56,524 bases of DNA, from contig JBGAWE010000005.1 of the NCBI GenBank assembly GCA_044227705.1, positions 1 to 56,524 on the forward strand. The letters are read 5' to 3'. The notes under the pieces were generated by a model that was not told the origin of the DNA, searched no databases, and saw only the letters and a program-made list of their open reading frames with translations. Origin of the DNA: JANOQP01 sp044227705. Its GTDB lineage: Bacteria > Bacteroidota > Bacteroidia > Chitinophagales > Saprospiraceae. Below are positions 41,800 to 50,014 of the stretch, one piece after another. How positions within the stretch are numbered: position 1 is the stretch's first letter; each line of letters opens with the position of its first letter. Position numbers and translations under genes: made by a program.

Positions 41800-43749
41800 A
41801 TGCACAGACGCTCGCCCATTTTCCCGACCATCCTTTGCGCGATGCTCGCCGCGACGGTTGCCCGCGCCGAAGTCCGCCCCGCCCGCGTCTTCGGCGACCA
41901 CATGGTCTTGCAGCGCGACCGGCCCATCAAAATCTGGGGCCAAGCCGCGCCGGGCGAGCCGGTCACGGTCGAGTTTCATTTTCAAAAAAAATCGGTGACG
42001 GCCGGGAGTGACGGCGCGTGGGCCGTCATTTTGGAAAAAGAGGCGGCGGGCGGCCCGTATTCCCTCAAAATCGGGGTGGCCACGTTCTCCGACGTGCTCG
42101 TCGGCGAGGTCTGGATTTGCAGCGGCCAGTCGAACATGGAGTGGCCCGTCAGCGAGACGATGAACGCGGCGGCGGAGATGGCGGCCGCCGATTTTCCAAA
42201 AATCAGGCACCTGAAAGTGCCGCACCGCGTCAGTCTTCGGCCCGAGCCGGACATTGATGCGGCCGATTGGCAGGTCTGCACGCCCGCCTCGGTCGGGAGT
42301 TTTTCGGCCGTCGGCTACTTTTTCGCGAGGAAGGTTTTCGAGGAGACCGGCGTCCCCGTCGGCCTCGTCAACGCCAGTTGGGGCGGCACGATTTGCGAAA
42401 CTTGGATGAGCAAAAACGGCCTCCTCGCCAGCCCCGAACTGCACGAAGCTGCCCAAAAACTGCCCGCCGACCTTGGCCAGTTGAGCATCCGGCAGCGCGA
42501 GCGGATGGCGCAGGTCGTCGAGAGATTTCAGGGAAAAACCCCGACCGTCGCCTCCGATGCCGGTTGGGCCGCGCCGGGTTTCGACGACTCGGGCTGGGCC
42601 AGCCTTTTCGTCCCGAAACAATGGGAGGAACAGGGCTTGCCTGGCTTCGACGGCACCGTCTGGCTGCGCCGCAAATTCGAGCTGACTGAGGCCGAGGCCG
42701 CGCAGCCCGCCGAGCTTCTTTTGGGAACCATCGACGACGCGGACACGACCTTCGTCAACGGCCAAAAAGTCGGCGCGACCTGGTCGTGGAACTCGCCGCG
42801 CCGCTACCCGCTGCCCGCCGGGGTTTTGCGGCCTGGCCGCAATTCAATCGCCGTGAAAGTCGTCGACACGGGCGGAGGAGGCGGTTTTTATGGGGAAGAA
42901 GAGGCCGTCCGGCTGGTTTTTTCCGACAAAAAGACGATGCCGCTGGCGGGGAATTGGCGGGCGCGGGCCGTCGTCCCCGAGAAAGTCTCGACCGACCCGA
43001 ACAGCGCGGCGACGCTCCTTTTCAACGGCATGGTCGCGCCGCTCATCGGGCTGGGCATCCGCGGCGCGATTTGGTACCAGGGAGAGAGCAACACGCCCCG
43101 CGCCGAGCAGTACGGCCGCACCTTCCCCGCGCTCATCCGCGACTGGCGCGAGCGGTGGGGGCAGGGCGATTTCCCGTTCTATTTCGTGCAGCTCGCGGCC
43201 TTTTTGCCGCCGGAAAAGAACAGTCTCGCGGGAGGAGCGTGGGCCGAGCTTCGCGGGGCGCAGCTTTCGACGCTCTCGCTGCCGAAAACCGGCATGGCCG
43301 TCGCCACCGACATCGGCGACGCCGACGACATCCACCCGCGCAACAAACAGGAGGTTGGCCGCCGCCTCGCCCTCCATGCTTTGAAGAATGATTACGGAAA
43401 AGCCGTCGAGGAGAGCGGGCCCCTTTTCAAGTCGGTGAAATTCCGGCACGGCGCGGCCGTCCTGACGTTCAACCACGCAACCGGCGGGCTGACGGCGCAC
43501 GACAAGTACGGCTACCTCACAGGCTTCGCCGTCGCGGGCGCCGACCAGCAATTTCACTGGGCGCGGGCCGAAATCCGAGGCAAAAAGGTCGTCGTCCGCT
43601 CCGACGAGGTGGCCGAGCCGGTGGCCGTCCGCTACGGCTGGCTCGACAACCCGGCGGAGGGCAACCTGTTCAACGGCGCGGGGCTGCCCGCCTCGCCCTT
43701 CCGCAGCGACGGGTGGCGGTTGACGACGGAGGGAAATAGGTTCGAATGA
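41800..43749 (+). CDS. Sialate O-acetylesterase-type SGNH esterase
   Basis: The 649-residue protein has a signal peptide (PTILCAMLAATVARAE) and a beta domain (FGDHMVLQRDRPIKIWGQAAPGE). The SGNH esterase core shows Ser111 in CSGQSNMEW, then GLVNASWGGTICETW, GAIWYQGESN and a DxxH pair (Asp509/His512 in ADDIHPRNK). A galactose-binding-like insert lies between about residues 240 and 370. Such enzymes remove acetyl groups from sugars; in a beta-glucan or plant/fungal glycan locus the substrate need not be sialic acid. The ATG at 41800 is preferred over a TTG four codons upstream. It lies 18 nt after GH30 copy 1. Confidence 0.85.
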   Translation: MHRRSPIFPTILCAMLAATVARAEVRPARVFGDHMVLQRDRPIKIWGQAAPGEPVTVEFHFQKKSVTAGSDGAWAVILEKEAAGGPYSLKIGVATFSDVLVGEVWICSGQSNMEWPVSETMNAAAEMAAADFPKIRHLKVPHRVSLRPEPDIDAADWQVCTPASVGSFSAVGYFFARKVFEETGVPVGLVNASWGGTICETWMSKNGLLASPELHEAAQKLPADLGQLSIRQRERMAQVVERFQGKTPTVASDAGWAAPGFDDSGWASLFVPKQWEEQGLPGFDGTVWLRRKFELTEAEAAQPAELLLGTIDDADTTFVNGQKVGATWSWNSPRRYPLPAGVLRPGRNSIAVKVVDTGGGGGFYGEEEAVRLVFSDKKTMPLAGNWRARAVVPEKVSTDPNSAATLLFNGMVAPLIGLGIRGAIWYQGESNTPRAEQYGRTFPALIRDWRERWGQGDFPFYFVQLAAFLPPEKNSLAGGAWAELRGAQLSTLSLPKTGMAVATDIGDADDIHPRNKQEVGRRLALHALKNDYGKAVEESGPLFKSVKFRHGAAVLTFNHATGGLTAHDKYGYLTGFAVAGADQQFHWARAEIRGKKVVVRSDEVAEPVAVRYGWLDNPAEGNLFNGAGLPASPFRSDGWRLTTEGNRFE

Positions 43750-43778
43750 GTCATTCAAAACCATAAAATCAGACGAAA

Positions 43779-45578
43779 ATGGCCTGCTTTTTTAAAAAAA
43801 TGCCCCTCCTCTGGCTCCTCGCCGCCGCGCCGTTGGCTGCCCAGAACGGCTTCCCCCTGCAAGCCGAGGGCTTCGACAGCCACGTCGAGCTGCGGTGGAA
43901 GGCGCAGGCCGGGGCCGCCTCGTACAAAATCCTCCGCTCGCCGGACGGGCAGGTTTTCACCCCGCTCAAGACCGTCGGCGACACGGCCGCGCTCGACTTC
44001 ACCGGTAGCCAGGGCACGGCGGGCACGACTTTTTTCTATCAAATCGAGGCCGACGGGCCGGGCGGCCCCCTCCTTTTTTCCTCTGAAAAGAAATCCGCGA
44101 CGGTCGCCGAGCAGCCCGACAGCGCGCTCCTCGACATGGTGGAGCGGTACACGTTCCGCTATTTCTGGGACTTCGCGCACCCCGTCAGCGCGATGGCCCG
44201 CGAGCGCAACTCGAGCGGCGACATCGTCACGACGGGCGGCACCGGCTTCGGCGTGATGGCCGTGCTGGTCGGCGTCCGGCGGGGCTTCATCGCCCGCGAA
44301 CAGGGGCGCGACCGGCTGCTGCAACTGGTCGGCTTCCTCCAGTTCGCCGACCGCTTCCACGGCGTTTTTCCCCACTGGATGGACGGCACGACGGGCAACA
44401 CCATCCCCTTCGCCTCCGCACAGGACAATGGCGGCGACCTCGTCGAGACCGCCTTTTTGATGGAGGGGCTGCTGACGGCGCGGCAGTTTTTTGACAAAAG
44501 CGACCCATACGAGGCCGCGCTCCGGCAGGCCATCACGCAGCTTTGGGAAGAGGTCGAGTGGGATTTTTACCGGAAAAACGGCTCCGGCGTGCTCTACTGG
44601 CACTGGTCGCCGACGGACGGCTGGGCGCTCAACCACCAAGTCCGGGGCTGGAACGAGGCCATGATGGTCTACCTGCTGGCCGTCGCCTCGCCCACCCACC
44701 CCGTCCCGGCGAGCCTCTGGAAAACGGGCTGGGCCGGGAGCGGCTATGTCAACGGCGCCACCTATTACGGCGAAAAACTGCCCATCGGGCCGAACAAGGG
44801 CGGGCCGCTCTTCTTCGCCCACTACTCCTTCCTCGGCTTCGACCCGAGGGGGCGGAAGGACGCTTTTTGCAACTATTTCACCCAAAACGTGGCCCATTCG
44901 CGCATCAACCAGCGCTACTGCAAGACCAACCCGAAGGGCTTCGCGGGCTACTCGGCCGACTGCTGGGGCCTCACCGCCAGCGACGACCCCGGCGGCTACC
45001 TCGCCCACGAGCCGAACAACGACAACGGCACCCTCACCCCCTCGGCCGCCCTCTCGTCGATGCCTTACACGCCCGACGAGAGCATGGCCGCGCTGAAATG
45101 TTTTTATAGAAATAAAGGCGCGGCGCTCTGGGGCATGATGGGCTTCTTCGACGCCTTCAACGAGCAGAAAAACTGGACGGCCGACAGCTACCTCGCCATC
45201 GACCAGGGGCCGATCGTGGGGATGATCGAGAACTTCCGCAGCGGGCTTTTGTGGGAAAACTTCATGAAAAACCCCGAAATCGAGCCAGCCTTGACCGCCA
45301 TCGGCTTCATGCCCGACGCGACGGCGACGAGCGAACCGACGGGCGATCTCTTTTTGAAAATCAGCCCGAACCCGGCGGGCGGGCGGGCCTTCGTCGAGTT
45401 CTCCAAAATCACAAACGAGCCGGTCGAGGTGCGCCTCTTTTCCGCCTCCGGGCTGCTTGTTTTGATGGCGACCGCCGGGGCCGGGCTGCCGGGCGTCGAG
45501 CTTGACCTCGACAGGCTGCCGAACGGGGCCTATTTTTTGAGAACAGAGGGCAGCGCGGCGCGGCTCCTGAAACTCTGA
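43779..45578 (+). CDS. Secreted glucoamylase-domain enzyme (GH144-like, possible endo-beta-1,2-glucanase) with T9SS tail
   Basis: The 599-residue protein has a signal peptide and then a fibronectin-III-like domain of about 85 residues (GFDSHVELRWKAQAGAASYKILRS). An (alpha/alpha)6 glucoamylase domain follows with TFRYFWDFAHPVSAMARERNS, GTGFGVMAVLVGVRRGFI, YWHWSPTDGWALNHQVRGWNEAMM, FFAHYSFLGFDPRG and WGLTASDDPGGYLAHEPNND. It closes with a T9SS sorting tail (ISPNPAGGRAF...). This layout matches the PF10091 group that includes GH144 beta-1,2-glucanases of Chitinophaga; the exact linkage is an inference. It lies 29 nt after the esterase. An internal ATG at 43800 is an alternative start. Confidence 0.82.
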   Translation: MACFFKKMPLLWLLAAAPLAAQNGFPLQAEGFDSHVELRWKAQAGAASYKILRSPDGQVFTPLKTVGDTAALDFTGSQGTAGTTFFYQIEADGPGGPLLFSSEKKSATVAEQPDSALLDMVERYTFRYFWDFAHPVSAMARERNSSGDIVTTGGTGFGVMAVLVGVRRGFIAREQGRDRLLQLVGFLQFADRFHGVFPHWMDGTTGNTIPFASAQDNGGDLVETAFLMEGLLTARQFFDKSDPYEAALRQAITQLWEEVEWDFYRKNGSGVLYWHWSPTDGWALNHQVRGWNEAMMVYLLAVASPTHPVPASLWKTGWAGSGYVNGATYYGEKLPIGPNKGGPLFFAHYSFLGFDPRGRKDAFCNYFTQNVAHSRINQRYCKTNPKGFAGYSADCWGLTASDDPGGYLAHEPNNDNGTLTPSAALSSMPYTPDESMAALKCFYRNKGAALWGMMGFFDAFNEQKNWTADSYLAIDQGPIVGMIENFRSGLLWENFMKNPEIEPALTAIGFMPDATATSEPTGDLFLKISPNPAGGRAFVEFSKITNEPVEVRLFSASGLLVLMATAGAGLPGVELDLDRLPNGAYFLRTEGSAARLLKL

Positions 45579-45593
45579 AAAACCTGTGTTTTT

Positions 45594-46256
45594 ATGAAAA
45601 AACTGCTGATTTCCGCCCTGCTCCTCGCCGCGCTCGGCCCGTTCGCCGCCGCGCAAACCGTCATCGAGGATTTTGAAAACGCCTCCCCCACCTTCTCGTG
45701 GAAGCCGCTCGGGCAGAACGCGGTGCTCAACGGCATGTTCTCCGTCGTCGATAACCCTGGCCTGGCGGCGCCCAACACGTCGGCGAAATGCGGGCGGTAC
45801 GTCAAAGGCTTCTCCCCTTTTTCAGCGCTGGCGGCGGACACGACGGGCTTTTTCGACCTCTCCCAAAACCCGCAATTCAACCTCCACATCCTCGCGCCGA
45901 CGGGCGCGAAATCTGCCACTTTGCAGCTCTTTTCCGTCGCGCAGGGGAGCAAGGAGGTGACCAGCCCGCTCGCCGCGACGGGCGGCTGGGAAGTGCTCAT
46001 CTTCGACTTCTCCGCCTTTCAGGGAATCTCCGACTGGGCCTCGCTGCGCCTCGTCTTCGACGGCGGGACGGCGGCAAACGGGGCCATCTACTTCTTCGAC
46101 AACCTCTCGCAAAGCCCCTCCTCGGTCGACCCGTGCCCGCCAGGCGGTGCCGGACTTGCACATCGTCGTGGACGACTTGATGCCAACGGAACTACAGCTA
46201 CGGCGCGGGCAACGACAAACTTTCCGTCGCCATCAACCCCTCCATCGGCGGGTTGA
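45594..46256 (+). CDS. Three-repeat T9SS protein, N-terminal piece (frame broken at the repeat 1/2 junction)
   Basis: This 220-residue frame has a signal peptide (KKLLISALLLAALGPFAAAQ). It then has a beta-sandwich repeat of about 150 residues (VIEDFENASPTFSWKPLG to IYFFDNLSQ) that recurs twice more in the downstream frame. After DPC at about 46128 the reading is no longer repeat-like and stops at 46256. A protein-like stretch (PDLHIVVDD) appears in a different frame at about 46150, and NYSYGAGNDKLSVAIN in the third frame from about 46190. Several single-base changes therefore seem to break one gene spanning 45594-47398. Either it is a pseudogene or the assembly has errors here. The intact protein would be a secreted carbohydrate-binding-type protein. 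Confidence 0.7.
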   Translation: MKKLLISALLLAALGPFAAAQTVIEDFENASPTFSWKPLGQNAVLNGMFSVVDNPGLAAPNTSAKCGRYVKGFSPFSALAADTTGFFDLSQNPQFNLHILAPTGAKSATLQLFSVAQGSKEVTSPLAATGGWEVLIFDFSAFQGISDWASLRLVFDGGTAANGAIYFFDNLSQSPSSVDPCPPGGAGLAHRRGRLDANGTTATARATTNFPSPSTPPSAG

Positions 46257-47398
46257 ACCCGTCGATAAAGTGCGGCAAGTACGCCGACCCGGCCGACGAC
46301 CCCTATGCAGCGCTCGTCGTCGAGATGCCGGGCGGGGTTGACCTGTCGACGGATTTCACCCGGTTTGAGATGCTTGTGAAGGCCCCGGCCGCTGGGCTGC
46401 CGGTCGTTTTCAAACTCGAGGGCGGCACGTCGCCAGCCGTCGAAAGCCCGAAGTATTTCTCCAGCGGCACCGGCTGGGCGAAAATCGGCCACGACTTCGC
46501 CGCGCAGGCGGGCGGCGACTTCAAGCGCGTCGCCCTCTTTCTCAACTTCGGGCAGAACGGGGCCTCCCAAAACTGGCAGATCGACGACCTGCAATGGACG
46601 CGGGCGGGCTACAACGGCTGCATCGCCACGTTCGACGCGCCCGAGCTTTCGCCCGCCGACTGGGGATTTTTCGAGAACGGAAACGTGCCGCCAAGCGAGG
46701 GCTTCAAAATCGTCGACAACCCAAATCCGACCGGCATCAATCAGAGCCAAAAGGTTGGAAAAGCCGTCGAGGCCGGGCTGAACAACGGCGGCTCGCAGGT
46801 CTGGGGCGGGATGTACACCGACCTTGACGCGCCGCTGCGCTTCTCCAACTCGACCAAAAAAATCAGGATGAAAGTCCTCATGCCCGCCCTCGCCGCCGTG
46901 ACGATGAAGCTCGAAAACTCGGCGACCGGCGCGGCCAGCTCGCCCGACAACACCGTGACGGCCACCAAGACCGGCAAATGGGAGGAACTCGAATGGGACT
47001 TTTCGAGCCTCCCGAACAACGCCGACTACCGCCGAATCACCCTCATCTGGAACATCGCCGCCATCCCGCCGACCGACCAGACGTATTTTTTCGACGACAT
47101 CCTCATGGTCGGTGGAAAGACGGACTGCCAGCCGCTCGGCACATGGCCGGGCGAGCCGACGGGTTGGCTGGAAATCTGGCCGAACCCGGTGGGCGATGTG
47201 CTTTTTGTCAAAAACTTTGAGGGGACAGCCCGTTTTTTGGCCCTCACTGCGCTCGGGCAGGTGACTTTGGACATCCCGGCACCGGCCATCGGCGAGGGTG
47301 AAATCGACATCTCGCGGTTGCCTCGGGGGCTGTTCGCGCTTGTCGGCCTTGCGGCGGACGGGCGGGCGGTGAGCCGGGCACGGTTTGTAAAACAATGA
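46253..47398 (+). CDS. Three-repeat T9SS protein, C-terminal piece
   Basis: This frame is open from about 46181 but has no convincing start codon (46253 is a TTG inside repeat 2), so it is the continuation of the gene that starts at 45594. It contains repeat 2 (NYSYGAGNDKLSVAIN to NWQIDDLQWTR) and repeat 3 (IATFDAPELSPADWGFFENGN to TYFFDDILMVGG). Each repeat ends with an F/I-D-D-L/I strand. A T9SS sorting tail follows (LEIWPNPVGDVLFV to ARFVKQ). The repeats look like carbohydrate-binding modules, and no catalytic residues are evident. The stop overlaps the GH30 copy 2 start (ATGA). Confidence 0.7.
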   Translation: MNPSIKCGKYADPADDPYAALVVEMPGGVDLSTDFTRFEMLVKAPAAGLPVVFKLEGGTSPAVESPKYFSSGTGWAKIGHDFAAQAGGDFKRVALFLNFGQNGASQNWQIDDLQWTRAGYNGCIATFDAPELSPADWGFFENGNVPPSEGFKIVDNPNPTGINQSQKVGKAVEAGLNNGGSQVWGGMYTDLDAPLRFSNSTKKIRMKVLMPALAAVTMKLENSATGAASSPDNTVTATKTGKWEELEWDFSSLPNNADYRRITLIWNIAAIPPTDQTYFFDDILMVGGKTDCQPLGTWPGEPTGWLEIWPNPVGDVLFVKNFEGTARFLALTALGQVTLDIPAPAIGEGEIDISRLPRGLFALVGLAADGRAVSRARFVKQ

Positions 47399-48819
47399 AT
47401 TCTAGCATGAAAAAAGGCCTTCTCTACCTCGCCATCCTCGCCCTCGCCGCCTGCAAGCACGGCTCCGGCGAGGAGCCGATCGACCCCACCCCCACCCTGC
47501 CCGTGCGCGTCTGGACGACCTCCGGCAGCGGCGCAAACCTGCTCTACTCGAAGACCATCGACTTCGCGGCGGGGCGCGACGACCGCTTCCCGACCATCAC
47601 CATCGACTCGGCGAAAACCTTCCAGAGCGTCGACGGCTTCGGCTGGACGCTCACCGGCGGCAGCGCGCTGCTCCTCCACGCGATGCCGGCGGCGGAAAGG
47701 GCCACCCTTTTGGAGGATTTTTTTGGAAAAAAAGAAGGCTCCATCGGCGCGAGCTACCTGCGGCTCTCCATCGGCGCGTCTGACCTCGACCCGGAGGTGT
47801 TCAGCTACGACGACCTCCCGTCGGGGCAGACGGATCCGTCGCTGGCCCATTTCAGCCTGTCGAAGGACACGCTGCACCTCATTCCGATTTTGAAAGAAAT
47901 CCTCGCCATCAACCCCTCCATCAAGTTCATGGGGTCGCCGTGGAGCGCGCCGGTTTGGATGAAGACCAACGGCAGCTCGGTCGGCGGCGGGCTGAAGACG
48001 CAGTTCTACGCGGCCTACGCCGATTATTTCGTGAAATACGTCAAGGCCATGCAGGCGCACGGCATCCAGCTCGACGCCGTCACGCCGCAGAACGAGCCGC
48101 AGCACGGGGGCAACAACCCGAGCCTCGTCTTTTCCGCCGCTGAGGAGGCCGATTTCGTGAAAAACAATCTCGGCCCGGCCTTCCAGTCGGCGGGGATTCA
48201 GACCAAAATCATCGTCTGGGACCACAACTGCGACCGGCCCGACTACCCCATCGCCATCCTCGACGACGCAGCGGCACGGCCCTTCGTGGCCGGCTCGGCC
48301 TTCCACCTCTACGCGGGCGACGTGAGCGCGCTCGGACAAGTCCACGACGCGCACTCCGACAAGGCCCTCTATTTCACCGAGCAATGGACAGGCTCGACGG
48401 GCGAGTTCTCGGGCGACCTCATCTGGCACATGAAAAACGTGATCGTCGGCACAATGCGCAACTGGTCGCGCACGGCCCTCGAGTGGAACCTCGCCAACGA
48501 CCCCTCCTTCGGCCCGCACACGCCCGGCGGCTGCACCCAATGCCGGGGCGCAGTGACCATCGACGGGCCGAAAGCCACGAAAAACGTCAGCTTTTACATC
48601 ATCGGGCAGGCCGCATTGGCCGCGCCGACCGGTTCCATTCGACTCGACAGCTCCACGCCGACGCAGTTGGCCAACGTCGCCTTCCGGCGGCCGGACGGCA
48701 AAACGGCGCTCATAGTGGTCAATGAAAATGCGGAACTGAAAACCTTCAACATCAACTTCGGCAGCCGCTGGATCACGGCCTCCGTGCAGGGCGGCTCTGT
48801 GGCGACGTTCGTCTGGTGA
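47395..48819 (+). CDS. Glycoside hydrolase family 30 lipoprotein (beta-1,6-glucanase-like), copy 2
   Basis: The 474-residue lipoprotein has its lipid Cys at 20 (LALAACKHG) and a GH30 barrel: VDGFGWTLTGGSALLL, YLRLSIGASDLD, GSPWSAPVWMKTNGS, TPQNEPQH with the acid/base Glu234, and LYFTEQWTGS with the nucleophile Glu329. The C-terminal beta-domain ends GGSVATFVW. The similarity is to GH30_3 endo-beta-1,6-glucanases. It is clearly divergent from copy 1, so the two may differ in chain length or linkage preference. The ATG at 47395 overlaps the previous stop; an ATG at 47407 (MKKGLL) is an equally good start. A run of seven T and seven A lies at 47718-47733. Confidence 0.88.
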   Translation: MNSSMKKGLLYLAILALAACKHGSGEEPIDPTPTLPVRVWTTSGSGANLLYSKTIDFAAGRDDRFPTITIDSAKTFQSVDGFGWTLTGGSALLLHAMPAAERATLLEDFFGKKEGSIGASYLRLSIGASDLDPEVFSYDDLPSGQTDPSLAHFSLSKDTLHLIPILKEILAINPSIKFMGSPWSAPVWMKTNGSSVGGGLKTQFYAAYADYFVKYVKAMQAHGIQLDAVTPQNEPQHGGNNPSLVFSAAEEADFVKNNLGPAFQSAGIQTKIIVWDHNCDRPDYPIAILDDAAARPFVAGSAFHLYAGDVSALGQVHDAHSDKALYFTEQWTGSTGEFSGDLIWHMKNVIVGTMRNWSRTALEWNLANDPSFGPHTPGGCTQCRGAVTIDGPKATKNVSFYIIGQAALAAPTGSIRLDSSTPTQLANVAFRRPDGKTALIVVNENAELKTFNINFGSRWITASVQGGSVATFVW

Positions 48820-48949
48820 GCCGTTCCGGTCAACAGCCCTGTTCCAACGGTTTTCTTCTTTCTTTTTTGAGTCGGCGCAGTGTCGGCCTGTCTCGCAATT
48901 GGCGCCAACAGGCAGCCTGACCGCCCCCTCGAACGCTCGGCGCAAGCCG

Positions 48950-49403
48950 ACAGCACCCGACTTATTTTTCATTGAAAACAAACCGAAGCTGGCTGCGTCG
49001 GAACAGAGCCGTTTTCGAAACGGCTGGTTCTACTGGTCGGGCCGCGCCGAAATCCTGCGAGAGGGACCGCCCGAGGCCGAAACCCCGGTCGAAGAACCGG
49101 AGGAGGCCCCGGCCGAGACCGGCTCCCCCACCCTTTTCGGAAGCCCGAACCACGAGGCCGAACCGGAGGCCAGCGAGCGGGAGTCGTTCAACATTTCCGC
49201 CCAACGACCGGTCTTCCAGCCGTTCCAACAGGCCGCGCCGACCGCGCCTGTTTATGTTGAAAATAGGACCCCGGCCTCAACCGGTCTCGACCCGGCGGCC
49301 GCGAACTGGGGCATCCGCCCGCTTGCCCCGCCCGCACATCGAAAAGGGCGAGGACGTCGACTTCGGCCACGGGCTGCTGCAACTTCCCGACCTCTCTGGG
49401 TAG
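48950..49403 (+). pseudogene. Probable remnant of an unrecognised gene in a 750-nt gap
   Basis: The 750 nt between GH30 copy 2 and the membrane protein at 49570 hold no convincing intact gene. One frame from about 48950 reads proline/glutamate-rich sequence with coding-like GC-rich third positions (ERESFNISAQRPVFQPFQQ, AAANWGIRPLAPP). At about 49335 the coding-like reading moves to another frame and ends HIEKGEDVDFGHGLLQLPDL followed by TAG at 49403. This looks like a small gene broken by a frameshift. I do not recognise it and no good start is visible. Confidence 0.3.
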
Positions 49404-49569
49404 GTTTTGAGCGGAGTTTCTCGCAGATTTCACAAAGATTTGGGCGAAGATTTTTGACAGCCCCAGAGTTAAAACCTGCGTTTAAGCCTGCGAGAAAAGG
49501 TCCTTCACAACAGCGCACCATCGCTCGGGCAGGCCGTCTCGTGGCAGATCCGCTTTATCTCTCCGAAAA

Positions 49570-49935
49570 ATGTTCGAGCATCGCTCCCAACCGCTCCTCC
49601 CCCGCCGCCGCTTCGTCGGCCGCGCCCTCCAGTTCGCGGGCGCTGCGCTCGCGCTGATTGTCGTCTCGCTCCTGATCGGCATGGCCGGGTACGGGTATTT
49701 TGCCGGTTGCTCGCCGACGGAGGCCTTCTACAATTCCTCGATGATATTGACCGGGATGGGCCCCGCGCTCGACGTGACGAGGGAAGAGTATACCGGGACG
49801 CGGGCCAGTATCGAAGTGTTTGCCGGGTTTTATGCGCTCTACAGCGGCGTGGTATTCCTCGCCGCGTCGGGGCTGGTCCTGTCGCCCCTCATCCACCGTT
49901 TTTTCCACAAGCTGCACCTCGACGTGAAGGACTGA
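49570..49935 (+). CDS. Two-helix membrane protein, unknown function
   Basis: The 121-residue protein has a basic N-terminus (FEHRSQPLLPRRRFVGRAL) and two membrane helices (about residues 20-45 and 85-107). The stretch between them (TEAFYNSSMILTGMGPALDV) resembles the pore-loop-like segment of small channel-type proteins common in Bacteroidota, but the potassium selectivity filter is not present. It ends in HRFFHKLHLDVKD. I give no function. It is convergent with the sterol-desaturase-family gene, with 79 nt between their ends. Confidence 0.7.
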   Translation: MFEHRSQPLLPRRRFVGRALQFAGAALALIVVSLLIGMAGYGYFAGCSPTEAFYNSSMILTGMGPALDVTREEYTGTRASIEVFAGFYALYSGVVFLAASGLVLSPLIHRFFHKLHLDVKD

Positions 49936-50014
49936 ACGGTGGCCGGACGCGCGCCTTTGCCCGAGAAAGAATCCCTCGCGCCGCTGCGTCGGCCCCTCAG
50001 AAGACTGAAGCCCT

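Noticed and set aside
48972..49403. A 143-residue + strand frame as an intact gene
   Set aside because: Only its last 20 or so residues look protein-like; the first part is antisense-like Arg/Pro sequence. It was treated as part of a frameshifted remnant.
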